Source of the DNA: an uncultured Ignavibacteriales bacterium
GTDB taxonomy: Bacteria > Bacteroidota > Ignavibacteria > Ignavibacteriales > Ignavibacteriaceae
Direction: 5' to 3'
Length of the DNA: 6,204 nucleotides
Assembly (NCBI GenBank): GCA_903915485.1
Contig: CAIWTC010000268.1
Coordinates: forward strand, 1-6,204
Part shown: positions 1 to 6,204 of the stretch, one piece after another
Layout: each line of letters opens with the position of its first letter
Position numbering within the stretch: the stretch's first letter is position 1
Translations under genes and position numbers: made by a program
The notes under the pieces: model-generated
Databases searched by the model: none
What the model was told of the DNA's origin: nothing
The model's input: only the letters and a program-made list of their open reading frames with translations

Positions 1-2516
1 ACATCAGTGTCAAACTTAACTTCAATCATAAATGTATGAAGTGTATCTTCTTTCACTTTGTCAAGTAGTGCATCTTCATAATAATTTTCAGATAAGTCTT
101 CGCAGTATTCATCAATCATCTCGAGGACTTCAGCCTTAAGGCGTTCGCCCAATAACACTTTATTGCGTTGTGAATAAATAATACTTCTTTGCTGATTCAT
201 AACATCATCGTATTCGAGCAAACGCTTACGAATCGAAAAGTTATTCTCTTCAACTTTCTTTTGTGCTCTTTCAACCGATCTCGTGATAAGCGGGTGTTGA
301 ATTACTTCACCTTCTTTAAGTCCAAGTCTCTGCATTACGGAAGCCATTCTGTCCGAACCAAAGAGTCTCATCAAATCATCTTCAAGTGACAGAAAGAACT
401 TAGTTGTTCCTGGGTCACCCTGACGGCCTGAACGGCCTCTCAACTGTCTATCAATGCGTCGGGACTCATGTCGTTCTGTACCTAAAATGTAAAGTCCGCC
501 TTTTTCCACAACACCGGGTCCAAGCTTAATATCGGTTCCACGACCAGCCATGTTTGTAGCAATTGTAATTGCACCAATTTGTCCAGCATAAGCAACAACT
601 TCAGCTTCCCGCTGATGTTGTTTAGCATTCAATACATTGTGAGGGACACCTTTTCTCTTAAGCATTCTACTGAGTGTTTCAGAAACATCTACCGAAGTTG
701 TACCAACAAGAACAGGTCTTCCTTCTTTTCTGAGTGCTTCAATCTGCTCAATAACAGCATTAAATTTTTCGCGTTTTGTTCTATAAACAGCATCGTCATC
801 ATCTAATCTGGATAATGGTCTGTTTGAGGGAACGACAACGACTTCAAGTTTATAGATTTCAAAAAACTCGCCTTCTTCTGTTTCCGCAGTTCCGGTCATA
901 CCCGCAAGTTTTTTATACATTCTAAAATAATTTTGTAGTGTGATAGTAGCCAAGGTTTGAGTGTCGCGTTCAACATGTACATTTTCTTTGGCTTCTATCG
1001 CCTGATGCAATCCGTCAGAATATCTTCTACCCGGAAGAACACGGCCAGTGAATTCATCTACAATTGCAACTTTACCATCTTCAGTGATTACATATTCATC
1101 ATCTTTTTCAAACAATGTATATGCCTTGAGAAGCTGATGCAAAGTATGAATCCTATCACTCTTTTCGGAATAATCATGATATAGAACATCTTTCATTTTA
1201 GATTTTTGTTCTATTGATATAGTCTCATCATGCTCGAACTTGCTTATTTCAGTTCCCAAATCCGGAAGCACGAAAAAGGTCGCGCTTTCTTTTGAGCCTT
1301 TTGCTAATTCTTCGCGTCCCTGTTCTGTAAGGTCAATCGTGTTGTTTCTCTCATCAATAACAAAGTACAAATCATCATCAATCACATGCATGTTCTTTCC
1401 TTTTTCACGCATGAATTCCATTTCGATATCTTGTACTAATTTTTTATTGACAGGGTCTGATAATACTTTTGTAAGTCTTCCGTTTTTCGGCAGGCCTCTT
1501 TGAGCGCGGAATAAACACTTCCCTGCTTCATAATCGCTGTCTTTTTTATTTCCGTTTTCTAATAATTCTTCCGCCTCTTTAACAAGTTTTCCTACTAGTG
1601 AAGTTTGAAGACGATAAAGTCTTTCGATCAGCGGCTTCATTTCATTAAACTTTTGGTCATCAACATCAACAGAACCTGAAATAATAAGCGGAGTTCGTGC
1701 CTCATCTATAAGAACCGAATCCACTTCATCTACTATTGCAAAGTTGTGTACTCTCTGTACTTGATATGTTTTGTTGAGCGACATGTTATCGCGTAAATAA
1801 TCGAAACCAAATTCATTATTTGTTCCGTAAGTAATATCGTAGTTATAATTAACACGGCGATCTTCTGAATCCATATTGGTCAATATTACACCGACGGTCA
1901 TTCCATGGAATCTAAATATTTCTCCCATCCACTCTGAATCTCGCTGTGCCAGGTAATCATTTACTGTTACAAGATGTACACCTCTGCCTGAAAGTGCATT
2001 AAGGTATAGCGGCAATGTAGCGACAAGTGTTTTACCTTCGCCTGTTGCCATCTCTGCGATTTTACCCTGATGCAGTGCAACACCGCCCATTAACTGAACA
2101 TCGTAAGGTACAATTTCCCAAGTGAGGTTATGCCCCATTACCTTCCAACTTTTTCCGACTAGTCTTTTGCATGTTAGTTTTACAACTGCAAAAGCCTCAG
2201 GCAGTAATTCTTCAAGTATCTCTTCATACTTTTCATCAAGACTGCTGTTTAGTTCATCTAGTTGTTCATATATTCCCTTATGCTCGATGTCTTCATTTGA
2301 CTGCAATTTAGCATTCAGTTCTTCAATTTGTGCTCGCAAGTCAGCAGTAAAGTCCTGAATTTTATTCTTAAACTCAACAGTCTTTGCACGCAATTCATCA
2401 TCTGTGAGAGATTCTATTTGTGCATAGCACACATTTATCTCATCCACAATCGGCTGAAGTAGTTTTATATCTTTAGATTTTTTGTCGCCAAATAGCTTTT
2501 TAAGTAACTGCAACAT
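1..2516 (-). CDS. secA: Preprotein translocase ATPase SecA, 3' end missing
   Basis: SecA is the ATPase motor that binds the SecYEG channel at the inner membrane and drives unfolded preproteins across it. The visible 838 codons are open without interruption to the window edge. Walker A MATGEGKT is at residues 156-163. Walker B DEVD is at 263-266, inside the family-typical stretch ending in IDEART. DEFTGR is at 487-492. The second helicase domain has TNMAGRGTD at 654-662 and QLRGRSGRQGD at 691-701. LEYDDVMN at 767-774 opens the helical scaffold region. Compared with E. coli SecA, Walker A sits about 54 residues later, because of a charged, probably helical insertion at roughly residues 50-105. 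Motif spacing implies about 95 further residues between Walker B and the second helicase domain, mostly in the preprotein cross-linking region. Both are known in Bacteroidota/Chlorobiota SecA. The ATG at 2516 is preceded by GGAG (2527-2530) with 10-base spacing. The C-terminal part, including any zinc-binding tail, lies outside the window. Confidence 0.97.
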   Translation of the reverse strand, partial: MLQLLKKLFGDKKSKDIKLLQPIVDEINVCYAQIESLTDDELRAKTVEFKNKIQDFTADLRAQIEELNAKLQSNEDIEHKGIYEQLDELNSSLDEKYEEILEELLPEAFAVVKLTCKRLVGKSWKVMGHNLTWEIVPYDVQLMGGVALHQGKIAEMATGEGKTLVATLPLYLNALSGRGVHLVTVNDYLAQRDSEWMGEIFRFHGMTVGVILTNMDSEDRRVNYNYDITYGTNNEFGFDYLRDNMSLNKTYQVQRVHNFAIVDEVDSVLIDEARTPLIISGSVDVDDQKFNEMKPLIERLYRLQTSLVGKLVKEAEELLENGNKKDSDYEAGKCLFRAQRGLPKNGRLTKVLSDPVNKKLVQDIEMEFMREKGKNMHVIDDDLYFVIDERNNTIDLTEQGREELAKGSKESATFFVLPDLGTEISKFEHDETISIEQKSKMKDVLYHDYSEKSDRIHTLHQLLKAYTLFEKDDEYVITEDGKVAIVDEFTGRVLPGRRYSDGLHQAIEAKENVHVERDTQTLATITLQNYFRMYKKLAGMTGTAETEEGEFFEIYKLEVVVVPSNRPLSRLDDDDAVYRTKREKFNAVIEQIEALRKEGRPVLVGTTSVDVSETLSRMLKRKGVPHNVLNAKQHQREAEVVAYAGQIGAITIATNMAGRGTDIKLGPGVVEKGGLYILGTERHESRRIDRQLRGRSGRQGDPGTTKFFLSLEDDLMRLFGSDRMASVMQRLGLKEGEVIQHPLITRSVERAQKKVEENNFSIRKRLLEYDDVMNQQRSIIYSQRNKVLLGERLKAEVLEMIDEYCEDLSENYYEDALLDKVKEDTLHTFMIEVKFDTD

Positions 2517-2542
2517 TAGTTTTAAGCTCCAATATTCATTTT

Positions 2543-2568
2543 CAAATTTAAACCATTAAATTACACAA
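2543..2568 (-). promoter_or_regulatory. Candidate Bacteroidota-type promoter for secA
   Basis: Read on the minus strand, TAAATTTG (2550-2543) matches the Bacteroidota -7 consensus TAnnTTTG exactly. A TTG (2568-2566) lies upstream as a possible -33 element, but the 15-base spacer is shorter than the roughly 17-23 bases usual for this promoter class. A transcript starting just downstream would have a leader of about 20 bases ending at the GGAG before secA. Whether this lineage uses that promoter class is an assumption, and an eight-base match in AT-rich DNA can arise by chance. Confidence 0.4.
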
Positions 2569-2582
2569 TCTTTAGGGACTTT

Positions 2583-2606
2583 AAAAGATAATAAATATTA
2601 TCTTTT
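2583..2606 (-). terminator. A/T-rich hairpin overlapping the menG stop codon, possible weak terminator
   Basis: Bases 2583-2593 are the exact reverse complement of 2596-2606, giving an 11-bp inverted repeat with a 2-base centre (in RNA, about 9 bp with a 6-base loop). The repeat spans the menG stop codon at 2600-2598. On the menG transcript the left arm begins with an A run and the right arm ends in four U residues, as in bidirectional intrinsic terminators. Each arm has only one G or C, so the stem is weak and termination may be partial or absent. Confidence 0.4.
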
Positions 2607-3281
2607 TACTCCCCGAACAACCTGAACAATTCCAAATGTAAGGTTATTTCTAACAACATTCGAAAATCCTGACTCAGAAAGTTCCTTTATTAAATCAACT
2701 TTCATATCAAACTCCTCCACTGATTCAGGCAGATATGTATAAGCACTCTTATCCCCCGAAATTAAATTGCCAACAAACGGCAGCACCTTCTTAAAGTAAA
2801 ACATATACCCCCATCTGACAAGTTTATTCTGCGGAAGGCAAAATTCTAAAACAGTAACAACACCGTCTTTATCAAGTACGCGAAAAAATTCATTAAACCC
2901 CTGATGTATATTGTGAAAATTCCTAACACCAAACGCAACCGATATATTTGTAAAACTGTTATCTTTATAAGGGAGGGCTTCGGCTACACATTGTACTCTG
3001 CAATTTTTCCCCCATGAAAATTTTTGGTCAAGCATTCTTAACATTTCAAATGAAAAATCAGCCGTATAAATATTTCCGATACCGCGTCTGTGCGCTTCCT
3101 GAGAAAAGTCACCTGTCCCACAGGCAACATCCAATAGAATTGTACTGCTATTTAACTTAGTCAAATCAAATGCTTTTTTTCTCCAATAATAGTCAATACC
3201 AAAACTCAGTAAATGATTTAATAAATCATACCGCTTGGCTATTGAGTCAAATATTCTTTTTACTTCTTTCTTCTTATCCAT
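2598..3281 (-). CDS. menG: Demethylmenaquinone methyltransferase (MenG/UbiE family)
   Basis: This is a 227-residue class I SAM-dependent C-methyltransferase of the UbiE/COQ5/MenG family, the usual family length. It methylates demethylmenaquinone to menaquinone, the last step of the pathway; in organisms with ubiquinone the same family also acts on a ubiquinone precursor. The first family signature, YDLLNHLLSFGIDYYWR, is at residues 18-34. The SAM-binding loop DVACGTGDFS is at 51-60. FGVRN is at 117-121. The second signature region, RVLDKDG, is at 134-140, where the usual form is RVLKPGG. The YTYLPESVEEF block is at 181-191. The protein has no membrane segment and is probably cytoplasmic or membrane-associated. 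The ATG at 3281 has no strong Shine-Dalgarno sequence. The gene lies 54 bases after the PAP2 gene, in an AT-rich gap without an obvious promoter, so read-through from ksgA is plausible. MenG is preferred to UbiE because the suspected host group makes menaquinone; no other quinone gene is present to confirm this. Confidence 0.93.
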   Translation of the reverse strand: MDKKKEVKRIFDSIAKRYDLLNHLLSFGIDYYWRKKAFDLTKLNSSTILLDVACGTGDFSQEAHRRGIGNIYTADFSFEMLRMLDQKFSWGKNCRVQCVAEALPYKDNSFTNISVAFGVRNFHNIHQGFNEFFRVLDKDGVVTVLEFCLPQNKLVRWGYMFYFKKVLPFVGNLISGDKSAYTYLPESVEEFDMKVDLIKELSESGFSNVVRNNLTFGIVQVVRGVKR

Positions 3282-3335
3282 TATACTTTATGTTCGTTTT
3301 AGTAGTTACTTATTTATAAATTATTTATGTTAATA

Positions 3336-4253
3336 TTATTTCTGCTGAATTCTATTATATATTTTTTTACTTATCATCATTGAAATTACCATTGCTAAAG
3401 TTCCGCCAAGTAAATCGACAAAATAGTGATACCTCAAATATACAGTCGAAAAAATAAGCATCGAACCTATAATGCACAATAAGTATCTGGTTCTGTCTTT
3501 GTATTTAATTGACAAGTACATTACCATAAGAGTCATCATAGTATGCCCGCTTGGAAACACATCCCTTTGAACCATAGCCATAGGGTTAGGTGTACCACTC
3601 GGGATGGATTCTCCTGAGTTAATTACTTCTCTAATAAAATTTGCCGCCCATAAACCTGGTAACTCAATGTTATTGAATTCAAAATTGTGGAGAGTAAATC
3701 TTGGACCAACCGCAGGCAAGAGCAGATACCCCACATACGAAAAAAAATACCCGAACACTACTGTATAAATTACAAAATCAACTTCCTCAAACTTCTTACG
3801 GAGGAATAAAGAAACCGCCAAAACAACCGGGAGGAAATAGAATGTGGAATATACTATTTGAAGAACCTCAGTGAGAAACGGATGAGATATTTTATAAAGC
3901 GCTTGAGTTGGGTTTACTCCAAATATAGCATGATCAATTTTGATTAATATCCAATCATAATCGTGCGGGTTTAGTTGCCTAACCAATAGATATACTTCTT
4001 TAAAGGTAATAAATATTAGCGGCGCGGGATACCAATACGAAATAACTTTCCAAAATCTACCGGGTTTTCTATCCAAACTATCAGTCAACACGAACATTGA
4101 ACTTATTATAAACACATTTGCTGCGCCTAATAAATACCAAAACTTTATATTAGTATTGAATATCAGTATTAACGCCGTCAACAAAGAATAGAACACAAAG
4201 GTCACTAATTCTAAAGGCCGCATTTTCTTAAATATTTTCAGAACACTACTCAA
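3336..4253 (-). CDS. PAP2-superfamily integral membrane phosphatase/phosphotransferase, Aur1-like
   Basis: This 305-residue polytopic membrane protein has the PAP2 (type 2 phosphatidic acid phosphatase) active-site motifs in the arrangement seen in the Aur1/inositolphosphotransferase-like branch. These are PAVGPR at residues 180-185, PSGHT at 234-238 with the likely catalytic H237, and RYHYFVD at 274-280 with H276 and D280. Hydrophobic segments at about 15-32, 38-56, 72-90, 129-150, 158-180, 238-249, 256-273 and 279-296 suggest six to eight membrane helices. The motifs predict hydrolysis of a lipid phosphate or transfer of a phospho-head-group. The substrate cannot be read from sequence; phosphatidic acid, prenyl pyrophosphate and sphingo- or inositol-lipid head groups are all possible. 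The start is TTG at 4253, 5 bases after the ksgA stop, with AGGA 9 bases upstream. An ATG at codon 11 (4223) is the alternative and would remove only ten residues before the first helix. The tight spacing implies co-transcription with ksgA. Confidence 0.85.
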   Translation of the reverse strand: MSSVLKIFKKMRPLELVTFVFYSLLTALILIFNTNIKFWYLLGAANVFIISSMFVLTDSLDRKPGRFWKVISYWYPAPLIFITFKEVYLLVRQLNPHDYDWILIKIDHAIFGVNPTQALYKISHPFLTEVLQIVYSTFYFLPVVLAVSLFLRKKFEEVDFVIYTVVFGYFFSYVGYLLLPAVGPRFTLHNFEFNNIELPGLWAANFIREVINSGESIPSGTPNPMAMVQRDVFPSGHTMMTLMVMYLSIKYKDRTRYLLCIIGSMLIFSTVYLRYHYFVDLLGGTLAMVISMMISKKIYNRIQQK

Positions 4254-4258
4254 GTATA

Positions 4259-5068
4259 TTATTCCTGATTTTCTTTTTGCTTAAAATATTCTGCTAATAA
4301 CTGGAACTGCTGGTAGGTTAATTGCTCAGCACGATTATTCAAATCAATAGGCATTCCACTCTCCTCACACAAGTGACCAAAATCCGACTTCAATGAATTC
4401 CTCAAAGTTTTCCTTCTCTGACTGAATGCTGCTTTTACAACTTTCTTAAAGTAACCAAAATCAAATGCACTATCAAACGGTTTCATTCTGATATGGAGTA
4501 TTGCAGATTCAACATCAGGCTGCGGATAAAACGATGTAGAAGGCACCTTAAAGCAAAGTTTCACATCGGCGACACTCTGAATCAGAACTGAAAGAATTCC
4601 ATAAGCCTTATGATTTGAAGGCGATGCAATCCGCTGAGCCACTTCCAATTGAAGCATTATAATGATATCTTCAATAACTTCTCTCGATTCAAGTGCGGCG
4701 AACAGTATTTGTGACGAAATGTTGTAAGGAATGTTCCCTACCAATCTAAGGTTTCCCCCGATTTTTTGCGAATAAGCCTTAAAATCAAACTTTAGTATAT
4801 CTCCATGAATTAAAGAGGCTGATTCATATTTCGCTTTCAACTCATCAATTAGCCTGTTATCAATCTCAATCAATGTCAAATTAGGGCAAAATTTAACAAG
4901 TTCAGTCGTCAAAACTCCCGGTCCGGGACCAATTTCGATGATATTCTCGTTTTTTTGAGGATTTATCTCCTCTATAATTTTTTCTAATATCTCTTTGTCC
5001 TGTAAAAAATTCTGTCCAAATCTTTTTAATGGCCTAAGGGGTGTATTTTTATTTCCGGATAATTGCAT
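4259..5068 (-). CDS. ksgA: 16S rRNA (adenine1518-N6/adenine1519-N6)-dimethyltransferase KsgA
   Basis: KsgA (RsmA) dimethylates two adjacent adenosines in the 3' terminal helix 45 loop of 16S rRNA, a late check in 30S subunit assembly. Its loss classically gives kasugamycin resistance. The 269-residue length is normal. The N-terminal KRFGQNFL is at residues 15-22. The SAM-binding motif EIGPGPGVLT is at 45-54, followed by the acidic EID at 68-70. The catalytic NIPY is at 112-115, within NIPYNISSQ. The C-terminal family blocks are FYPQPDVESAIL at 180-191 and FSQRRKTLRNSL at 215-226. All key residues look intact. The ATG at 5068 is supported by the normal distance to KRFGQNFL, although no strong Shine-Dalgarno precedes it. 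It is the first gene of the minus-strand run, divergent from the ROK kinase gene. Confidence 0.97.
   Translation of the reverse strand: MQLSGNKNTPLRPLKRFGQNFLQDKEILEKIIEEINPQKNENIIEIGPGPGVLTTELVKFCPNLTLIEIDNRLIDELKAKYESASLIHGDILKFDFKAYSQKIGGNLRLVGNIPYNISSQILFAALESREVIEDIIIMLQLEVAQRIASPSNHKAYGILSVLIQSVADVKLCFKVPSTSFYPQPDVESAILHIRMKPFDSAFDFGYFKKVVKAAFSQRRKTLRNSLKSDFGHLCEESGMPIDLNNRAEQLTYQQFQLLAEYFKQKENQE
4263..4266 (-). promoter_or_regulatory. Ribosome binding site of the PAP2 gene, inside the ksgA 3' end
   Basis: On the minus strand AGGA at 4266-4263 lies within the last codons of ksgA (CAG GAA TAA) and stands 9 bases before the TTG at 4253. It is the reason for choosing the TTG over the internal ATG at 4223, which has only a loose purine-rich stretch (AAGAAA) directly in front of it. 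The arrangement suggests translational coupling of the two genes. Confidence 0.55.
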
Positions 5069-5153
5069 TTCTATAAATTTTATTTTTTAATGTTATAATA
5101 TAATGTTTTATATTTAAACGCTTCTCTTATTCACGGTTTGGAAATTTAGCACT
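5069..5153. promoter_or_regulatory. Divergent intergenic region between ksgA and the ROK kinase gene
   Basis: This 85-base gap must carry the promoters for both divergent genes unless they lie inside the coding regions. It is very AT-rich in its ksgA-proximal half. TATAAT occurs on the plus strand at 5094-5099, about 55 bases before the kinase ATG, but no good -35 box stands at the right distance. No TAnnTTTG element was found on either strand; the nearest is TAAATTTT at 5074-5081 (plus). No clear operator palindrome is visible. The exact promoters cannot be assigned from sequence. Confidence 0.5.
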
Positions 5154-6128
5154 ATGAAAAAAAATTACATCATCAGCATAGATTTTGGCGGTACCAAAAT
5201 CCTCTCTGCTTTGGTAAACTCTAAAGAAGGAATTATTGCAAGAGTAAAAAAGTCAACAAAAGATGCAGCAACAAAAGCAGAATTGGCGGCTTTACTTTAT
5301 GAAAGCATCGTAGAACTGTTGGACGGCAATAATGTTTTAGAAACATCAGTTAAATCAATCTGCATCGGCGCGCCCGGTTCAGTTGACCCTTTCACTGGCG
5401 TCATTGGGCTTGCCCCTAATTTGGGATTTCAAAATTTTAACATCAAAGATGCGCTGCAGAAATTTACTGACATACCCGTACTACTTGAGAATGATGTAAA
5501 CCTTGCCGCATTGGGAATAGCAAACTTTGATGTTGCGAAAGATAAACAAAATGTATTAGTTGTCTTTATCGGAACCGGCATCGGCGGCGGTTGGATTTTG
5601 AATGGAAATATATATAGAGGGAACACATACGCGGCCGGCGAAATAGGACATATGCATGTTCTTGATAACGGTCCCATATGCGGTTGCGGCAACAAAGGCT
5701 GTTTTGAGGCCGTCGCCAGCAGGTCTGCAATGGTGCGTGATATCGTTAAGGATATAAAATCCGGCAAGCGAAGTAAACTTTCCAAACTGGTAAAAGCAAA
5801 AGCTCAAATTAAAAGCAAATCACTTTATAACGCTATGGCATCCGCTGACCCTGTTACTGCTTTTCATGTGCATAAAGCCTGCGCTGCAATCGGGAAAACT
5901 CTTGCAGGAATAAACAACCTTATGAATCTTGATATGATAGTCCTAGGCGGGGGTGTGATTGAAGCAATGAAAGCATTTACTGTTCCGATTATCAAAACAA
6001 CATTCAACCAATTTTCACTAAAGCAGTCCTCTAAAAAAACGAAAATAGTTGTCAGCAAACTTCTTGATGATGCTGCACTTTATGGAGGAATTCCCCTAAC
6101 AAAAGAATTCCTGAACATCGAAGTTTAA
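5154..6128 (+). CDS. ROK-family sugar kinase (glucokinase-like)
   Basis: This is a 324-residue ROK (repressor, ORF, kinase) protein of normal length for an ATP-dependent glucokinase or related hexose / N-acetylhexosamine kinase. The first phosphate-binding loop DFGGTK is at residues 10-15. The sugar-binding and catalytic segment ENDVN is at 112-116, with the likely catalytic base D114. The second phosphate loop FIGTGIGGG is at 138-146. GEIGH at 162-166 and the CGCGNKGCFE block at 176-185 supply the zinc ligands H166, C176, C178 and C183. An adenosine-binding LGGGV is at 264-268. There is no N-terminal helix-turn-helix domain, so it is a kinase rather than a NagC/XylR-type repressor. The exact sugar cannot be decided from these motifs. 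The start at 5154 puts the phosphate loop at the usual distance from the N-terminus; GGA about 11 bases upstream is a weak ribosome binding site. It stands alone on its strand and is followed by a hairpin. Confidence 0.92.
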   Translation: MKKNYIISIDFGGTKILSALVNSKEGIIARVKKSTKDAATKAELAALLYESIVELLDGNNVLETSVKSICIGAPGSVDPFTGVIGLAPNLGFQNFNIKDALQKFTDIPVLLENDVNLAALGIANFDVAKDKQNVLVVFIGTGIGGGWILNGNIYRGNTYAAGEIGHMHVLDNGPICGCGNKGCFEAVASRSAMVRDIVKDIKSGKRSKLSKLVKAKAQIKSKSLYNAMASADPVTAFHVHKACAAIGKTLAGINNLMNLDMIVLGGGVIEAMKAFTVPIIKTTFNQFSLKQSSKKTKIVVSKLLDDAALYGGIPLTKEFLNIEV

Positions 6129-6137
6129 TATTTTCCC

Positions 6138-6178
6138 AATTCAGATGCACTTTATGCAATGCAAAGTGCATCTGAATT
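6138..6178 (+). terminator. Perfect 16-bp inverted repeat after the ROK kinase, probable terminator
   Basis: Bases 6138-6153 are the exact reverse complement of 6163-6178, with a 9-base loop between them (ATGCAATGC). The repeat begins 10 bases after the kinase stop codon. The sequence after the stem (TACTTG) lacks a clean U run, though the stem itself ends in AATT. A terminator is the simplest reading given the position. An mRNA-stabilising stem, a dispersed repeat or a protein-binding palindrome are alternatives. The remaining bases 6179-6204 show no recognisable feature. Confidence 0.6.
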
Positions 6179-6204
6179 TACTTGCCCTAAAAGCAAATTA
6201 ATCA

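Noticed and set aside
189..2358. Several plus-strand open frames of 66-87 codons (189-389, 579-806, 957-1184, 1240-1503, 2122-2358).
   Set aside because: All are antisense to the continuous secA reading frame, which has every expected SecA motif; their translations are Ser/Phe-rich and resemble no family.
1..2516. A truncated or pseudogenised secA, because no stop codon is seen.
   Set aside because: The frame stays open to the window edge with motifs in order and in frame from residue 1 to 838, so the gene is cut by the window, not broken.
5094..5099. TATAAT as a definite sigma-70 -10 box for the ROK kinase gene.
   Set aside because: No suitable -35 lies 16-18 bases upstream, and such a hexamer is expected by chance in DNA this AT-rich.
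5429..6058. Minus-strand open frames (5429-5785, 5556-5807, 5864-6058).
   Set aside because: They lie antisense within the ROK kinase gene, whose motifs are intact in the plus frame; the translations show no domain.
5154..6128. The ROK protein as a transcriptional repressor of the NagC/XylR type.
   Set aside because: The protein begins directly at the phosphate-binding loop and has no helix-turn-helix domain; the catalytic Asp is present.
1..6204. CRISPR array, tRNA or rRNA gene, insertion sequence, toxin-antitoxin pair or other mobile or defence system.
   Set aside because: No direct repeat series, RNA-gene signature, transposase or small paired genes are visible; the coding sequence is nearly continuous and housekeeping.

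Overview
The window comes from an AT-rich bacterial chromosome and holds five genes, all housekeeping or common metabolic types. Several sequence features point to the Bacteroidota/Chlorobiota side of the tree, with Ignavibacteria-like lineages a good candidate. SecA has an N-terminal insertion and an enlarged preprotein cross-linking region of the kind seen in that group. The methyltransferase fits a menaquinone-using organism. A perfect match to the Bacteroidota -7 promoter element (TAnnTTTG) lies upstream of secA. The taxonomic placement is an inference from protein style, not from a database match.

Layout: four genes run on the minus strand, in transcription order ksgA (5068-4259), a PAP2/Aur1-like membrane phosphatase gene (4253-3336), menG/ubiE (3281-2598) and secA (2516 to beyond base 1, so its 3' end is missing). 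ksgA and the PAP2 gene are separated by only 5 bases, and the PAP2 ribosome binding site lies inside the end of ksgA, so these two are almost certainly co-transcribed. menG follows after 54 bases. secA follows after 81 bases that hold an A/T-only hairpin and a candidate promoter, so secA may be its own unit. On the plus strand, divergent from ksgA across an 85-base AT-rich gap, lies a ROK-family sugar kinase gene (5154-6128). It is followed by a perfect 16-bp inverted repeat that probably acts as its terminator. The last 26 bases hold nothing I can identify.

Functionally these are core genes: 16S rRNA maturation (KsgA), lipid-phosphate or lipid head-group chemistry (PAP2), the last methylation in menaquinone synthesis (MenG), protein export (SecA) and sugar phosphorylation (ROK). 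I see no CRISPR array, tRNA, rRNA, insertion sequence, phage gene or defence system. I found no convincing undescribed system; the points worth a second look are small ones: the hairpins, the TTG start of the PAP2 gene and the Aur1-like motif set.
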